From NCBI RefSeq assembly GCF_049059935.1, contig NZ_JBMGQR010000019.1, forward strand, positions 1 to 64,000: a stretch of 64,000 nucleotides of DNA, read 5' to 3'. Positions 52,305 to 63,240 of this stretch are shown in pieces. Below the pieces are notes generated by a model. The model saw nothing but the letters and a program-made list of their open reading frames with translations, did no database searches and was not told where the DNA came from. Both the position numbers and the translations under genes were made by a program. Each line of letters starts with the position of its first letter. Positions within the stretch are counted from its first letter, which is position 1. The stretch is from JAURVT01 sp049059935 (lineage in GTDB: Bacteria; Actinomycetota; Actinomycetes; Propionibacteriales; Nocardioidaceae).

Positions 52305-53474
52305 ATGCCCACCTCTCGGACCCCGCGCCGCCTGCGCCGCGCCCTCGTCGCCACGGCCTGCGTCGCGCTCGCCGGCCCCCTCCTCGCCTCCGGCACCTCG
52401 TCGGCCACGACGCCGACGGCCGCACGCGCCGCCGCGCCCCGTCTCGCGGCGACCACGGTCGCCTCCGGCCTGTCGAACCCGTGGGACCTCGCGTTCCTGG
52501 ACTCGGTGAACTACCTGGTGACCCAGCGCGACCGCGGCACGATCTCCCTGGGACGCCTCGGCAGCAGCCGCACCCGCGTCGTGGCCAGGCCGACCGACCT
52601 CTGGGCGTCGGGCGAGACCGGCATGATGGCCGTCGAGGCCCGGCCCGACTTCGCGAGGAGCCGCGAGTTCCTCACCTGCCACGGCTGGCGCAAGGGCTCC
52701 AAGACCGACGTCCGCGTGGTCCGGTGGCGCCTGAACGCCGCGGGCACGAGCGCGAGCATCGTCAAGACCATCGTGCGCCTGCCCATCACGAGCGGACGCC
52801 ACGGCGGCTGCCAGCTGGCCTTCACCGGCAGCGGCGCGCTGATGATCGGCACCGGCGACACCGCACGCACCGGCATCGCGCAGAAGCTCACCTCCGGCGG
52901 CGGCAAGGTGCTGCGCGTGAACTCCAAGACGGGTCGCGGCTGGCCCACCAACACCTGGGCGAAGTCAAAGGACGCGCAGAAGCGGCGCGTCTACTCCTAC
53001 GGCCACCGCAACGTGCAGGGCCTGGCGGTCCGCAAGGGCGGCGGCGTGTGGTCGGTGGAGCAGGGCTCGTACCGCGACGACGAGGTCAACAAGCTCAAGA
53101 AGGGCGGCAACGCCGGCTGGAAGCCGGGCCCGGGCTACGACGAGTCCGCGCCCATGACGAACACGTCGCTCCCCCGCGCCTACCGCGCCCGGTGGAGCTC
53201 GGGACCGTCGACCATCGCCACGTCCGGCGGTGCCTGGCTGTACGGCAGGAGCTGGGGCGACCGGTCGGGCAAGGTGCTCGCCGTCGCCGCGCTCAAGGGC
53301 GAGCAGCTGCGGTTCCTGCGCTTCACCGCCAAGGGCAGGCTGACCTCGCAGGCCGTCCACCTCAAGGGCGACTTCGGCCGCCTGCGCGGCGTCACGCTCG
53401 GCCCCGACCAGGCGCTCTACGTGACGACGTCCAACGGCAGCAACGACAAGATCCTGCGCGTCACGCTGCGCTGA
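52305..53474 (+). CDS. Secreted PQQ-dependent glucose/sorbosone dehydrogenase-like protein
   Basis: A 389-residue beta-propeller. A signal peptide (ALVATACVALAGPLLASGTS) is followed by VASGLSNPWDLAFLDSVNYL, MMAVEARPDFARSREFLTCH, GCQLAFTGSGALMIGTGDTA, YSYGHRNVQGLAVRKGGGVW and LGPDQALYVTTSNGSNDKIL. The GHRNxQGL and GxLxLGPDGALYV-type repeats are family hallmarks. It may oxidise sugars outside the cell, using PQQ if that cofactor is available. It converges with pgm, 4 bp between stops. Confidence 0.85.
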   Translation: MPTSRTPRRLRRALVATACVALAGPLLASGTSSATTPTAARAAAPRLAATTVASGLSNPWDLAFLDSVNYLVTQRDRGTISLGRLGSSRTRVVARPTDLWASGETGMMAVEARPDFARSREFLTCHGWRKGSKTDVRVVRWRLNAAGTSASIVKTIVRLPITSGRHGGCQLAFTGSGALMIGTGDTARTGIAQKLTSGGGKVLRVNSKTGRGWPTNTWAKSKDAQKRRVYSYGHRNVQGLAVRKGGGVWSVEQGSYRDDEVNKLKKGGNAGWKPGPGYDESAPMTNTSLPRAYRARWSSGPSTIATSGGAWLYGRSWGDRSGKVLAVAALKGEQLRFLRFTAKGRLTSQAVHLKGDFGRLRGVTLGPDQALYVTTSNGSNDKILRVTLR

Positions 53475-53478
53475 GGGC

Positions 53479-55104
<1,626 letters not shown>

Positions 55105-55230
55105 GGCCACACCCTAGGACCCACGACCGACGGACGCCGCCGTCCGCGACGCTGCCCCAGGTTTGGACCCCCAGACGTCCGGGTATGACCGGGGTCACAC
55201 ACCCCGTCTCGCCTCACCGCCGGAGCCACG

Positions 55231-58200
55231 ATGGACACCCGCCGCACCCAGCCGTCCCGCATGACAACGTTGACACGTCTGGCCCGCCGGGCCCTCGTGC
55301 CCGTGGTCGCCGCCGCCCTGGTCGCGACGCTGCCGCTGCCGGCGGTGTCGGCCGCGCCGCGCGCGGGCGGGTCGTTCAGCACGTCGTTCGAGGACGGCGA
55401 CCCGGCCGTCCCGGTGTCGACGTCGGAGGTGCGCGACGGCCGTCCGGTGCTGTCGAACGTGACGGCACGCAAGCCCTCCTACGCGGGCAGCGTGATGGAC
55501 GGCGTCACCACCGTCACCGGCGACGCGACGAGCTCGACCGACGAGTCGCCGCAGAACCTCACCGACGGCGACCCGACCACCAAGTGGCTGACGCGCGCGA
55601 CCACCGGGTTCGTCGCCTACGAGCTGGCCGAGCCCGTCACCGTCACCCGGTACCGGATCAGCTCGGCCAACGACGCCGCCGGCCGCGACCCCGTCGACTG
55701 GACGATGGAGGCCTCGACCGACGGCACCTCGTGGACGGCGCTCGACACGCGCACCGACCAGGACCTCGGTGCCCGGCTCACCGCCACCGACCTGACGATC
55801 GACAACGCCACGGCCTACCGCTTCTACCGTCTGCGCGTGACGCGCAACGCCGGCGAGCCGCTGACGCAGCTGGGCGACTGGCTGCTGTCGACCGGCAAGC
55901 CCGACCCCGAGCCCACCGGCCCGATGACCACCGAGGTGGGCGCCGGACCGGCCAGCGGCCCGAACGTCAAGGCGCGCACGGGCTACGAGGGCCTGCACGC
56001 GCTGCGGTACTCAGCGAGCCACACGAAGGCGGGCCGCGGCTACGCCACCAACGTCGTGGCCGACGTGGACGTGCGCGTCGACCGCCGCACCCGCCTGACG
56101 TACCGCGTGTTCCCCGAGCTCACCGGCAACGACCTCACCTACCCGGCGACCGACGTCGCGATCGACCTGCGCTTCACCGACGGCAGCTACCTGTCGGACC
56201 TGCAGGCCGTCGACCAGCACGACGGACCCCTCACCGCGCAGGGGCAGGGCCGGTCCAAGATCCTCTACGCCAACCAGTGGAACCACGTGCAGAGCGACAT
56301 CGGCGACGTCGCCGCCGGCCGCACGATCGACCGGGTGCTGCTCGCCTACGACAACCCGTCGGCCACCAGGGACACCGAGCTGCAGGGGTGGGTCGACACG
56401 ATCGACGTCGGACGCGCACCCGCCGCCGCGGACACCTCCGACCGCGCCGGGCTCGTCGACACCCGTCGCGGCACCAACTCGAGCGGCTCGTTCTCCCGCG
56501 GCAACAACCTGCCGATCAGCGCCGTCCCCAACGGCTTCAACTTCCTCACGCCCGTGACGAACGCGACGTCGCAGAGCTGGGAGTACGACTGGCAGCGCGG
56601 CAACGACGAGCAGAACCTGCCGACGCTGCAGGGGCTGGCGTTCAGCCACGAGCCGAGCCCGTGGATGGGTGACCGCAACCAGCTGTCGTTCATGCCGCAG
56701 GTGACCACGGAGCCCACCGGCGACGTCGAGGAGCGCGCGCTCCAGTTCAGCCACGACGACGAGACCGCGCGTCCGGACTATTACGGCGTGCGGTTCACCA
56801 ACGGCGTGCGCGCCGAGATGACGCCGACCAGCCACGCGGCCGTCCTGCGCTTCACCTTCCCCAGGGGCGCCGACGCGCGCCGGCTCGTGGTGGACACCGT
56901 CGACGACGGCGGGTCGTTCACCGTGGAGGGGCGCACGCTGACGGGCTGGGTCGACAACGGCTCCGGGCTGTCGGCCGGACGGAGCCGGATGTTCGTGCAC
57001 GGCGTGCTCGACTCCGCCGCCACCGCGTCGGGCACCGCGCCCGGCGGACGCGAGGGCACCACGTACGCCGACCTCGGCGGACGGACGGTGACGCTGCGCG
57101 TCGCGACGTCGTTCATCTCCCTGGACCAGGCCAGGCGGAACCTCGCGCTCGAGGTGGGCGACCGCTCGTTCGCCCAGGTGCGCAAGGCCGCACAGGGGGC
57201 GTGGGCGAAGCGGCTCGCGGTGATCGACGTGAAGGGTGCGTCGGATACGCAGGCGCGCACGCTCTACGGCAACCTCTACCGACTGAACCTCTACCCCAAC
57301 GCCCAGCACGAGAACGTCGGCAGCGCCAGGCGTCCGGACTGGCGCTACGCGAGCCCGGTCTCCGAGGCCGACGGCGAGCCCACGGCCACGCGCACGGGCG
57401 CCAAGGTCGTGAAGGGCGAGATCTACGTCAACAACGGCTTCTGGGACACCTACCGCACGGTGTGGCCGGCCTACTCGCTGCTGTACCCCGACGTCGCCGC
57501 GAAGCTCGCCGACGGGTTCGTCCAGCACTACCGCGACGGCGGCTGGGTGTCACGCTGGTCGTCACCGGGGTACGCCGACCTGATGACGGGCACCAGCTCG
57601 GACGTCTCGTTCGCCGACGCGTACCTGCGCGGCGTGAAGCTGCCCGACCCCCTCGGCACCTACGACGCGGCGGTGAAGAACGCGACCACCGTCTCGCCCG
57701 ACAGCGCCGTGGGCCGCAAGGGCCTGGAGACCTCGCAGCACCTCGGCTACACGTCCACCGACACCGACGAGAGCGTCTCGTGGGCGCTCGAGGGCTTCAT
57801 CAACGACTACGGCATCTCCAACATGGCCGCCAAGCTCGCCAAGGACCCCGCGACGCCGCGGGCCAGGCGGGCAGGGCTGCGCGAGGACGCCGCCTACTTC
57901 GGCGAGCGCACCCAGAACTACGTCAACATGTTCGATCCGGCGACGGAGTTCTTCCAGGGCCGCGAGGCCGACGGCACCTTCGCCGAGACGCCCGCGGAGT
58001 TCGACCCCGAGTCGTGGGGCGGGGTGTTCACCGAGACCAACGGCTGGAACTTCGCCTTCCACGCCCCGCAGGACGGACGCGGGCTGGCGAACCTGTACGG
58101 GAGCCGCAAGGCGCTGGAGGACAAGCTCGACACGTTCTTCGCGACGCCCGAGAAGGCCGACAAGCCCGGCGGCTACGGCGGCGTCATCCACGAGATGCTC

Positions 58201-59121
58201 GAGGCTCGCGACGTCCGCATGGGCCAGCTCGGCATGAGCAACCAGCCCTCGCACCACATCCCGTACATGTACGACTACGTGGGGGCGCCGCAGAAGACCC
58301 AGGCCAAGGTCCGCGAGATCATGCGCCGGCTGTACACCGGCGGCGAGATCGGCCAGGGCTACCCCGGCGACGAGGACAACGGCGAAATGTCGGCCTGGTA
58401 CCTGCTCAGCTCCCTCGGCATCTACCCGCTGCAGGTGGGCTCGGACCGGTGGGCGATCGGGTCGCCGCTGTTCGAGAAGGCGACCGTGCACCCGATCGGC
58501 GGACGGACGTTCAGCGTCCGCGCGAACGGCAACAGCACCCGCAACGTCTACGTGCAGTCGCTGCGGGTGGACGGCAAGAAGTGGTCGAGCACCTCGCTGC
58601 CGCACGACGTGCTGCGCAAGGGCGGGACGCTCGACTTCCAGATGGGCGCGCGTCCGTCCGACTGGGGCACCGGCGCCAAGGCCGCTCCCCCGTCGATCAC
58701 CCAGGGCACCGAGGTGCCGCGGCCGCTGGCCGACGTGCTGCGCGACGGGACCACCACGCCCGCCGCGCCCGCGCTCACCGACGACGACGCGGGCACCGTC
58801 GCGACGCTCGGGACCGACGGCACCGTCACCTGGAAGGCGACGGACGACGCCGTCCGTCCGCGGTTCTACACGCTGACGTCGGGCACTGCCGTCGGCGCCG
58901 ACCCGAGGTCGTGGGTGCTGGAGGGGTCGCGCGACGGACGCCGCTGGACGACGCTCGACGAGCGGTCGGGCGAGACGTTCCGGTGGCGGCAGCAGACCCG
59001 GTCGTTCGAGGTCGACGACGCCGGCTCGTACGCACACCTGCGCCTGCGGGTGACGTCGACGTCGGACGGCACGCCCGCGCGCCTGGGCGAGATGGAGGTG
59101 CTCGCCCGCCCGGCTCGGTGA
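55231..59121 (+). CDS. Secreted GH92 alpha-1,2-mannosidase with flanking discoidin (F5/8C) domains
   Basis: A 1296-residue exported enzyme. After a signal peptide (LVPVVAAALVATLPLPAVSA) comes an F5/8C-like domain (about 70-215: TKWLTRATTGFVAYELAEPV, YRISSANDAAGRDPVDWTME). The GH92 N- and catalytic domains follow, with EIYVNNGFWDTYRTVWPAYS, YADLMTGTSSDVSFADAYLR, DTDESVSWALEGF and the catalytic GYPGDEDNGEMSAWYLLSSL. A second discoidin-like domain ends the protein (ADPRSWVLEGSRDGRRWTTL). It trims alpha-mannans or N-glycans outside the cell, releasing mannose. A second ATG (55261) is possible; the signal peptide follows either. Confidence 0.92.
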   Translation: MDTRRTQPSRMTTLTRLARRALVPVVAAALVATLPLPAVSAAPRAGGSFSTSFEDGDPAVPVSTSEVRDGRPVLSNVTARKPSYAGSVMDGVTTVTGDATSSTDESPQNLTDGDPTTKWLTRATTGFVAYELAEPVTVTRYRISSANDAAGRDPVDWTMEASTDGTSWTALDTRTDQDLGARLTATDLTIDNATAYRFYRLRVTRNAGEPLTQLGDWLLSTGKPDPEPTGPMTTEVGAGPASGPNVKARTGYEGLHALRYSASHTKAGRGYATNVVADVDVRVDRRTRLTYRVFPELTGNDLTYPATDVAIDLRFTDGSYLSDLQAVDQHDGPLTAQGQGRSKILYANQWNHVQSDIGDVAAGRTIDRVLLAYDNPSATRDTELQGWVDTIDVGRAPAAADTSDRAGLVDTRRGTNSSGSFSRGNNLPISAVPNGFNFLTPVTNATSQSWEYDWQRGNDEQNLPTLQGLAFSHEPSPWMGDRNQLSFMPQVTTEPTGDVEERALQFSHDDETARPDYYGVRFTNGVRAEMTPTSHAAVLRFTFPRGADARRLVVDTVDDGGSFTVEGRTLTGWVDNGSGLSAGRSRMFVHGVLDSAATASGTAPGGREGTTYADLGGRTVTLRVATSFISLDQARRNLALEVGDRSFAQVRKAAQGAWAKRLAVIDVKGASDTQARTLYGNLYRLNLYPNAQHENVGSARRPDWRYASPVSEADGEPTATRTGAKVVKGEIYVNNGFWDTYRTVWPAYSLLYPDVAAKLADGFVQHYRDGGWVSRWSSPGYADLMTGTSSDVSFADAYLRGVKLPDPLGTYDAAVKNATTVSPDSAVGRKGLETSQHLGYTSTDTDESVSWALEGFINDYGISNMAAKLAKDPATPRARRAGLREDAAYFGERTQNYVNMFDPATEFFQGREADGTFAETPAEFDPESWGGVFTETNGWNFAFHAPQDGRGLANLYGSRKALEDKLDTFFATPEKADKPGGYGGVIHEMLEARDVRMGQLGMSNQPSHHIPYMYDYVGAPQKTQAKVREIMRRLYTGGEIGQGYPGDEDNGEMSAWYLLSSLGIYPLQVGSDRWAIGSPLFEKATVHPIGGRTFSVRANGNSTRNVYVQSLRVDGKKWSSTSLPHDVLRKGGTLDFQMGARPSDWGTGAKAAPPSITQGTEVPRPLADVLRDGTTTPAAPALTDDDAGTVATLGTDGTVTWKATDDAVRPRFYTLTSGTAVGADPRSWVLEGSRDGRRWTTLDERSGETFRWRQQTRSFEVDDAGSYAHLRLRVTSTSDGTPARLGEMEVLARPAR

Positions 59122-59185
59122 AACTCCCGGACGGCTGTCGGTCGGGGCCTCTAGCCTGGGTCCTCGACCACCGGGGGAGACACAG

Positions 59186-59611
59186 ATGAGCGACCAGCGA
59201 CCGCCGTACGACGGCTACGGCCAGGCCGGGCTGCCGCAGCCCCGTCCGGGACAGACCTGGGGGCAGCAGCCGGGCTACGGCCCGCCGCAGCCGTACGGGT
59301 ACGGCGCGCCCGATCCGTACGCGCCGTTCGGTCGCCACCCCGTCTCGGGCGAGCCGCTGTCCGACAAGTCCAAGGTCGTCGCCGGGCTGCTCCAGCTGTT
59401 CTTCGGCGGGTTCGGCGTCGGCCGGTTCTATATGGGCTCGACGGGCGTCGCGATCGCGCAGCTGCTGCTGACGGTCTTCGGGTTCCTGCTGGCGATCGTG
59501 CTGATCGGCTTCGTGCTGCTCGCCGGGGTCGGCATCTGGGCGCTCGTCGACGCGATCATGATCCTCGCCGGCAGCCCCCGCGACGGCCAGGGACGCCTGC
59601 TGCGCAGCTGA
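59186..59611 (+). CDS. TM2-domain membrane protein
   Basis: A 141-residue protein. The first half is Tyr/Gly/Pro-rich (YGPPQPYGYGAPDPYAPFGR). The second half is a TM2 domain: SKVVAGLLQLFFGGFGVGRF, YMGSTGVAIAQLLLTVFGFL and LLAGVGIWALVDAIMILAGS, the last with the TM2 W/D pair. Its function is unknown. The ATG at 59186 has GGGGGAGA upstream. It converges with the TetR gene (4 bp between stops). Confidence 0.9.
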   Translation: MSDQRPPYDGYGQAGLPQPRPGQTWGQQPGYGPPQPYGYGAPDPYAPFGRHPVSGEPLSDKSKVVAGLLQLFFGGFGVGRFYMGSTGVAIAQLLLTVFGFLLAIVLIGFVLLAGVGIWALVDAIMILAGSPRDGQGRLLRS

Positions 59612-59615
59612 ACCG

Positions 59616-60224
59616 TCAGGCCGGCGGCAGGCCCATCACGGCGCGCAGCGTGGCGGTGAAGACGTCGACGTCCACGTCGGGGTCGAGCGAGCGCTGCGCG
59701 CCGAGGCCGATCCCGAGGCTGAGCAGGGCGGTGGCCGCCTGGTCCGACGTCATCGAGATCTCGACGCCGGCGTCGGCGAGCACCACGTCGACGAGGTCCG
59801 CGATCGCGCGACGGGTGGCCTTGTGCCGCTCGCGGAGCGCGTCGGCGACGAAGGGGCTCTGCCGGGCGACCGAGCCGAACTCGACCTCGAGCGCCGTCCA
59901 GCGGGGCTGGCCGATGCGCTCGCGGGCCCAGCGTCCGAAGGCGGCGAGGCGGTCGTCGAGGCTCTGGTGCTCGGTGAACGCGGCGGCGACCTCGTCCACC
60001 TGGCGCTGCTGGATCGAGTCCAGCACGGCCAGGCACAGCTCCTCCTTGTTCTTGAAGTTGGAGTAGACCGCACCCTTGGAGAAGCCGGCCTCGAGCGCCA
60101 CCTTGTCGAGCGACGTGGCGCCGTAGCCGTCGGCGAGGAACATCCGGCGCGCGGTGAGGATGAGCGTCTCGCGGGTCTGCGCCTGGCGCTCTGCCCGCGT
60201 GACGGGGCGGGTGCTCTGCGTCAT
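59616..60224 (-). CDS. TetR-family transcriptional regulator
   Basis: A 202-residue repressor from ATG 60224. The HTH reads LTARRMFLADGYGATSLDKV and ALEAGFSKGAVYSNFKNKEE (shown in part), followed by an all-helical ligand domain. It is divergent from the Baeyer-Villiger monooxygenase gene, and a 21-bp palindrome lies between them. It probably represses the monooxygenase/P450 operon until their substrate is present. Confidence 0.9.
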   Translation of the reverse strand: MTQSTRPVTRAERQAQTRETLILTARRMFLADGYGATSLDKVALEAGFSKGAVYSNFKNKEELCLAVLDSIQQRQVDEVAAAFTEHQSLDDRLAAFGRWARERIGQPRWTALEVEFGSVARQSPFVADALRERHKATRRAIADLVDVVLADAGVEISMTSDQAATALLSLGIGLGAQRSLDPDVDVDVFTATLRAVMGLPPA

Positions 60225-60268
60225 CGTGTCCTGCCTCTCGTCGTCCGTCGGTCCCTTGGCAAGCATAA

Positions 60269-60289
60269 TCAGATACCGTTAGTATCCGA
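60269..60289. promoter_or_regulatory. TetR operator palindrome
   Basis: Arms TCAGATAC (60269-60276) and GTATCCGA (60282-60289) around CGTTA match at seven of eight positions. The site ends 3 bp before the monooxygenase start, a position where binding would block its transcription or initiation, and it lies 44 bp before the TetR start. Confidence 0.7.
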
Positions 60290-60292
60290 AAC

Positions 60293-61780
60293 ATGAGCAG
60301 CCACGACGTCGTCATCATCGGAACAGGCTTCTCCGGTCTCGGGATGGCCATGAAGCTCCGCGAGGCCGCGCGCCACGACTTCGTGGTGCTCGAGAAGGCG
60401 CAGGACGTCGGCGGCACCTGGCGCGACAACACCTACCCCGGCTGCGAGTGCGACATCCCCAGCCACATGTACTCCTTCTCGTACGAGCTGAACCCCGAGT
60501 GGAGCAAGAGCTTCTCGCGCCAGCCCGAGATCTTCGCGTACATGAAGGGCGTCGCCGACGACCGCGGACTGCGCAGCCACATCGACTTCGGCGTCGAGGT
60601 CACCGGGGCCACCTGGGACGAGAGCCGTCAGCGCTGGACGATCGACACCCGGGGCGGCGAGACGTACGAGGCTCGCGTGCTGGTGTCGGGGGCGGGTGGG
60701 CTGCACATCCCCAGCATCCCCACGATCGCCGGTGCCGACACCTTCGAGGGCCCGCGGTTCCACTCGGCGAACTGGCGGCACGACGTCGACCTGAAGGGCA
60801 AGCGCGTCGCCGTCATCGGGACGGGCGCGTCGGCGATCCAGTTCGTGCCGATCATCGCCGACGAGGTCGCCGAGCTCACCGTCTTCCAGCGCACGCCCCC
60901 GTGGGTGCTGCCCAAGGCCGACAAGCCGATCCCCGAGTGGCAGAAGAACGTCTTCCGCAAGGTCCCCGGCGCCCAGCGGGCGTACCGCGACCTGAAGTAC
61001 TGGGCCCTGGAGTCGCGCGCGATCGGCTTCAACGGCTGGGCGCTCGGCGTGCTCAAGATCGCCGAGAAGGTGGTGCGGCGCCAGATCGAGAAGACGATCG
61101 ACGACCCCGCGGTGGCGGCGCAGCTGACGCCCGACTACCGCCTGGGCTGCAAGCGCGTGCTGCAGAGCAACACGTACTACCCGACGTTCAACCGCGAGCA
61201 CGTCTCGCTCGACACCAGCGGCATCGCCGAGATCACGCCGCAGGGCGTCGTCGACGAGCAGGGCGTGCTGCACGAGGTCGACGTGATCATCTACGGCACC
61301 GGGTTCCACGTCACGGACTCCTACGAGTACCTGAACTTCGTGGGCCGCGACGGCCTCGACCTCGGCAAGCAGTTCGCCGACCACGGCATCGAGAGCCACC
61401 TGGGCATCACCGTCAACCGGTTCCCGAACCTGTTCTTCATGCTCGGCCCCAACACCGCGCTCGGCCACAACTCGGTGGTCTTCATGATCGAGCAGCAGAC
61501 CAAGTTCATCGTCCGGATGCTCGCCGAGATGGACGCCCGCGGCGCCGTCGCCGTCGAGCCGACGCTCGAGGCGCAGACGCAGTACAACGTCGACATCCAG
61601 CGCCGCGTCAGCAAGGGCATCTGGACCCAGGGCGGCTGCACGAGCTGGTACCTCGACAGCCAGGGCCGCAACCGCACCATCTGGCCGAAGTTCACCTTCC
61701 AGTACTGGTGGGAGACCCGTCAGGTGCCCGCCGAGGCGTACACCTGGGAAGCCGCGCACGCGCTGGAGCCGGCGGCATGA
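60293..61780 (+). CDS. Flavin-containing Baeyer-Villiger-type monooxygenase
   Basis: A 495-residue enzyme. Two Rossmann motifs are clear: IIGTGFSGLGMAM for FAD (residues 8-20) and VAVIGTGASAIQFVP for NADPH. Between them is the family fingerprint FEGPRFHSANW (151-161), the BVMO motif FxGxxxHxxxW followed by R instead of P/D. LGPNTALGHNSVVFMIE lies in the C-terminal part. It inserts an oxygen next to a ketone carbonyl, or oxidises heteroatoms. The stop overlaps the P450 ATG, so the two act in one pathway, probably cyclic or steroid-like ketones; the substrate is unknown. Confidence 0.9.
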   Translation: MSSHDVVIIGTGFSGLGMAMKLREAARHDFVVLEKAQDVGGTWRDNTYPGCECDIPSHMYSFSYELNPEWSKSFSRQPEIFAYMKGVADDRGLRSHIDFGVEVTGATWDESRQRWTIDTRGGETYEARVLVSGAGGLHIPSIPTIAGADTFEGPRFHSANWRHDVDLKGKRVAVIGTGASAIQFVPIIADEVAELTVFQRTPPWVLPKADKPIPEWQKNVFRKVPGAQRAYRDLKYWALESRAIGFNGWALGVLKIAEKVVRRQIEKTIDDPAVAAQLTPDYRLGCKRVLQSNTYYPTFNREHVSLDTSGIAEITPQGVVDEQGVLHEVDVIIYGTGFHVTDSYEYLNFVGRDGLDLGKQFADHGIESHLGITVNRFPNLFFMLGPNTALGHNSVVFMIEQQTKFIVRMLAEMDARGAVAVEPTLEAQTQYNVDIQRRVSKGIWTQGGCTSWYLDSQGRNRTIWPKFTFQYWWETRQVPAEAYTWEAAHALEPAA

Positions 61781-63108
61781 CCGTCACCCGGGAGCAGCAG
61801 GTCGCCGACGTCCCCACCGGGCGCGGGCTGCCCCCGGGTCCTCGCTGGCCGGCGGTCGTGCAGACCGTCGCGTTCCTGCGCTACCGGCACCGGTTCGTCC
61901 CGTGGCTGCACCGCCGCTACGGCGACAACGTGACGCTGCGGGTCCTGCCCGGGCCGCGCGCGGTGGTGCTGTTCCGCCGCCCCGAGGAGATCAAGGAGAT
62001 CTTCGCCGGCGACCCCGCCGACTTCCACGCAGGCGAGGGCAACGCGATCCTCGGGCCCGTCATGGGCGCGCACTCGGTGCTGCTCACCGACGAGGCCGTC
62101 CACCTGCGCGCCCGCAAGCTGCTGATGCCCGCGTTCAACGGCGCGTCGCTGCGGGGCTACCGCGAGCTCGTCCAGCGCATCGCCGCGGGCGAGGCGTCGT
62201 CGTGGCGGGGCGGCCAGCAGGTCGTCGGGCTCGACCGGATGAACGCGGTGACGCTCGAGATCATCCTGCAGGTGGTCTTCGGCGTCACCGACGAGCAGCG
62301 GCTCGCGCGCATGCGTCCGATGGTCAACCGCATGGTCGACATCTCGACGGCGATGCTGCTCGGCTGGACGTACCCGCGGCTGTTCTCCGTCGGGCCGTGG
62401 AAGCGGTACTTCGACAACCAGCGCGCCCTCGACGCGATCCTCTACGACGAGATCGCCCAGCGTCGTCGCGCCACCGACCTCGACGAGCGCGACGACGTCC
62501 TGTCGCGGCTGCTGCGCGTCGGGGGCGACGGCGACGCGCCGCTCAGCGACGCCGAGCTGCGCGACCAGCTCGTCACGCTGCTGCTCGCCGGCCACGAGAC
62601 CACCGCGTCCGCGCTGGCCTGGACGCTGCACGAGCTGGCGATGAACCCCGACGTCCAGGCCGAGGCGCACCGCGCCGCCGACACCGGTGACGAGGCGTTC
62701 CTGGAGGCGTGCCTCAAGGAGGCGATGCGCGTCCACCCGATCATCGACCAGGTGGCCCGCAAGCTGAAGCGTCCGCGCACCGTCGCCGGGTGGGACGTCC
62801 CGCGCAACGCGACGGTGTCGCCGTCCATCCGCCTGGCCCACTCCAGCGACGAGAGCTTCGGCGACGCCGGCCGGTACCGTCCGCGCCGGTTCCTCGACGA
62901 GCAGGTCGCGCCGAACACCTGGATCCCGTTCGGCGGCGGCGTGCGTCGCTGCATCGGCGCCGGCTTCTCGCTGATGGAGGGCACCGTCGTCCTCCGCGAG
63001 GTCCTCACCCGCTTCGAGGTGTCGGTCGACGCCCCCGAGCGCGAGCGCCTGCGCAACATCACCACCGTCCCGAGGTCCAAGGCCCCCCTCACCCTCCGCG
63101 CCCGCTGA
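61777..63108 (+). CDS. Cytochrome P450
   Basis: A 443-residue soluble P450. The I-helix oxygen motif is LLLAGHETTASALAWTL, the ExxR is in CLKEAMRVHP, and the heme-binding loop is FGGGVRRCIGAG with Cys392. The N-terminus GLPPGPRWPAVVQTVAFLRY resembles bacterial membrane-free members of the CYP1xx/fatty acid or sterol type. It overlaps the BVMO gene by 4 bp (ATGA), and electrons must come from a ferredoxin elsewhere. Coexpression suggests that it hydroxylates the same substrate, or the BVMO product, ahead of lactone or ester formation. Confidence 0.92.
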   Translation: MTVTREQQVADVPTGRGLPPGPRWPAVVQTVAFLRYRHRFVPWLHRRYGDNVTLRVLPGPRAVVLFRRPEEIKEIFAGDPADFHAGEGNAILGPVMGAHSVLLTDEAVHLRARKLLMPAFNGASLRGYRELVQRIAAGEASSWRGGQQVVGLDRMNAVTLEIILQVVFGVTDEQRLARMRPMVNRMVDISTAMLLGWTYPRLFSVGPWKRYFDNQRALDAILYDEIAQRRRATDLDERDDVLSRLLRVGGDGDAPLSDAELRDQLVTLLLAGHETTASALAWTLHELAMNPDVQAEAHRAADTGDEAFLEACLKEAMRVHPIIDQVARKLKRPRTVAGWDVPRNATVSPSIRLAHSSDESFGDAGRYRPRRFLDEQVAPNTWIPFGGGVRRCIGAGFSLMEGTVVLREVLTRFEVSVDAPERERLRNITTVPRSKAPLTLRAR

Positions 63109-63126
63109 CACCCCCGCCCCAAGATC

Positions 63127-63175
63127 TGGCGACTTGCGGCCCGTTCCTGGCCGGCGGAAGGGCCGCATGTCGTCA
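63127..63175. repeat. Palindromic intergenic hairpin before the second DUF559-type gene
   Basis: Outer arms 63127-63142 and 63160-63175 (16 bases, two mismatches) and inner TTCC/GGAA arms. It lies 19 bp after the P450 stop and 66 bp before the DUF559-type start. It shares the partial motif GACTT.TGC with the pair of palindromes at 32.4 and 33.4 kb, but not the long GAGGTCCGA arms. Confidence 0.65.
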
Positions 63176-63240
63176 CAGCGTCGTCCACAGATCGCCGAGA
63201 GCCTCTACCGGACGAGCGTTCCCCGTCCGACGCTCGACGG

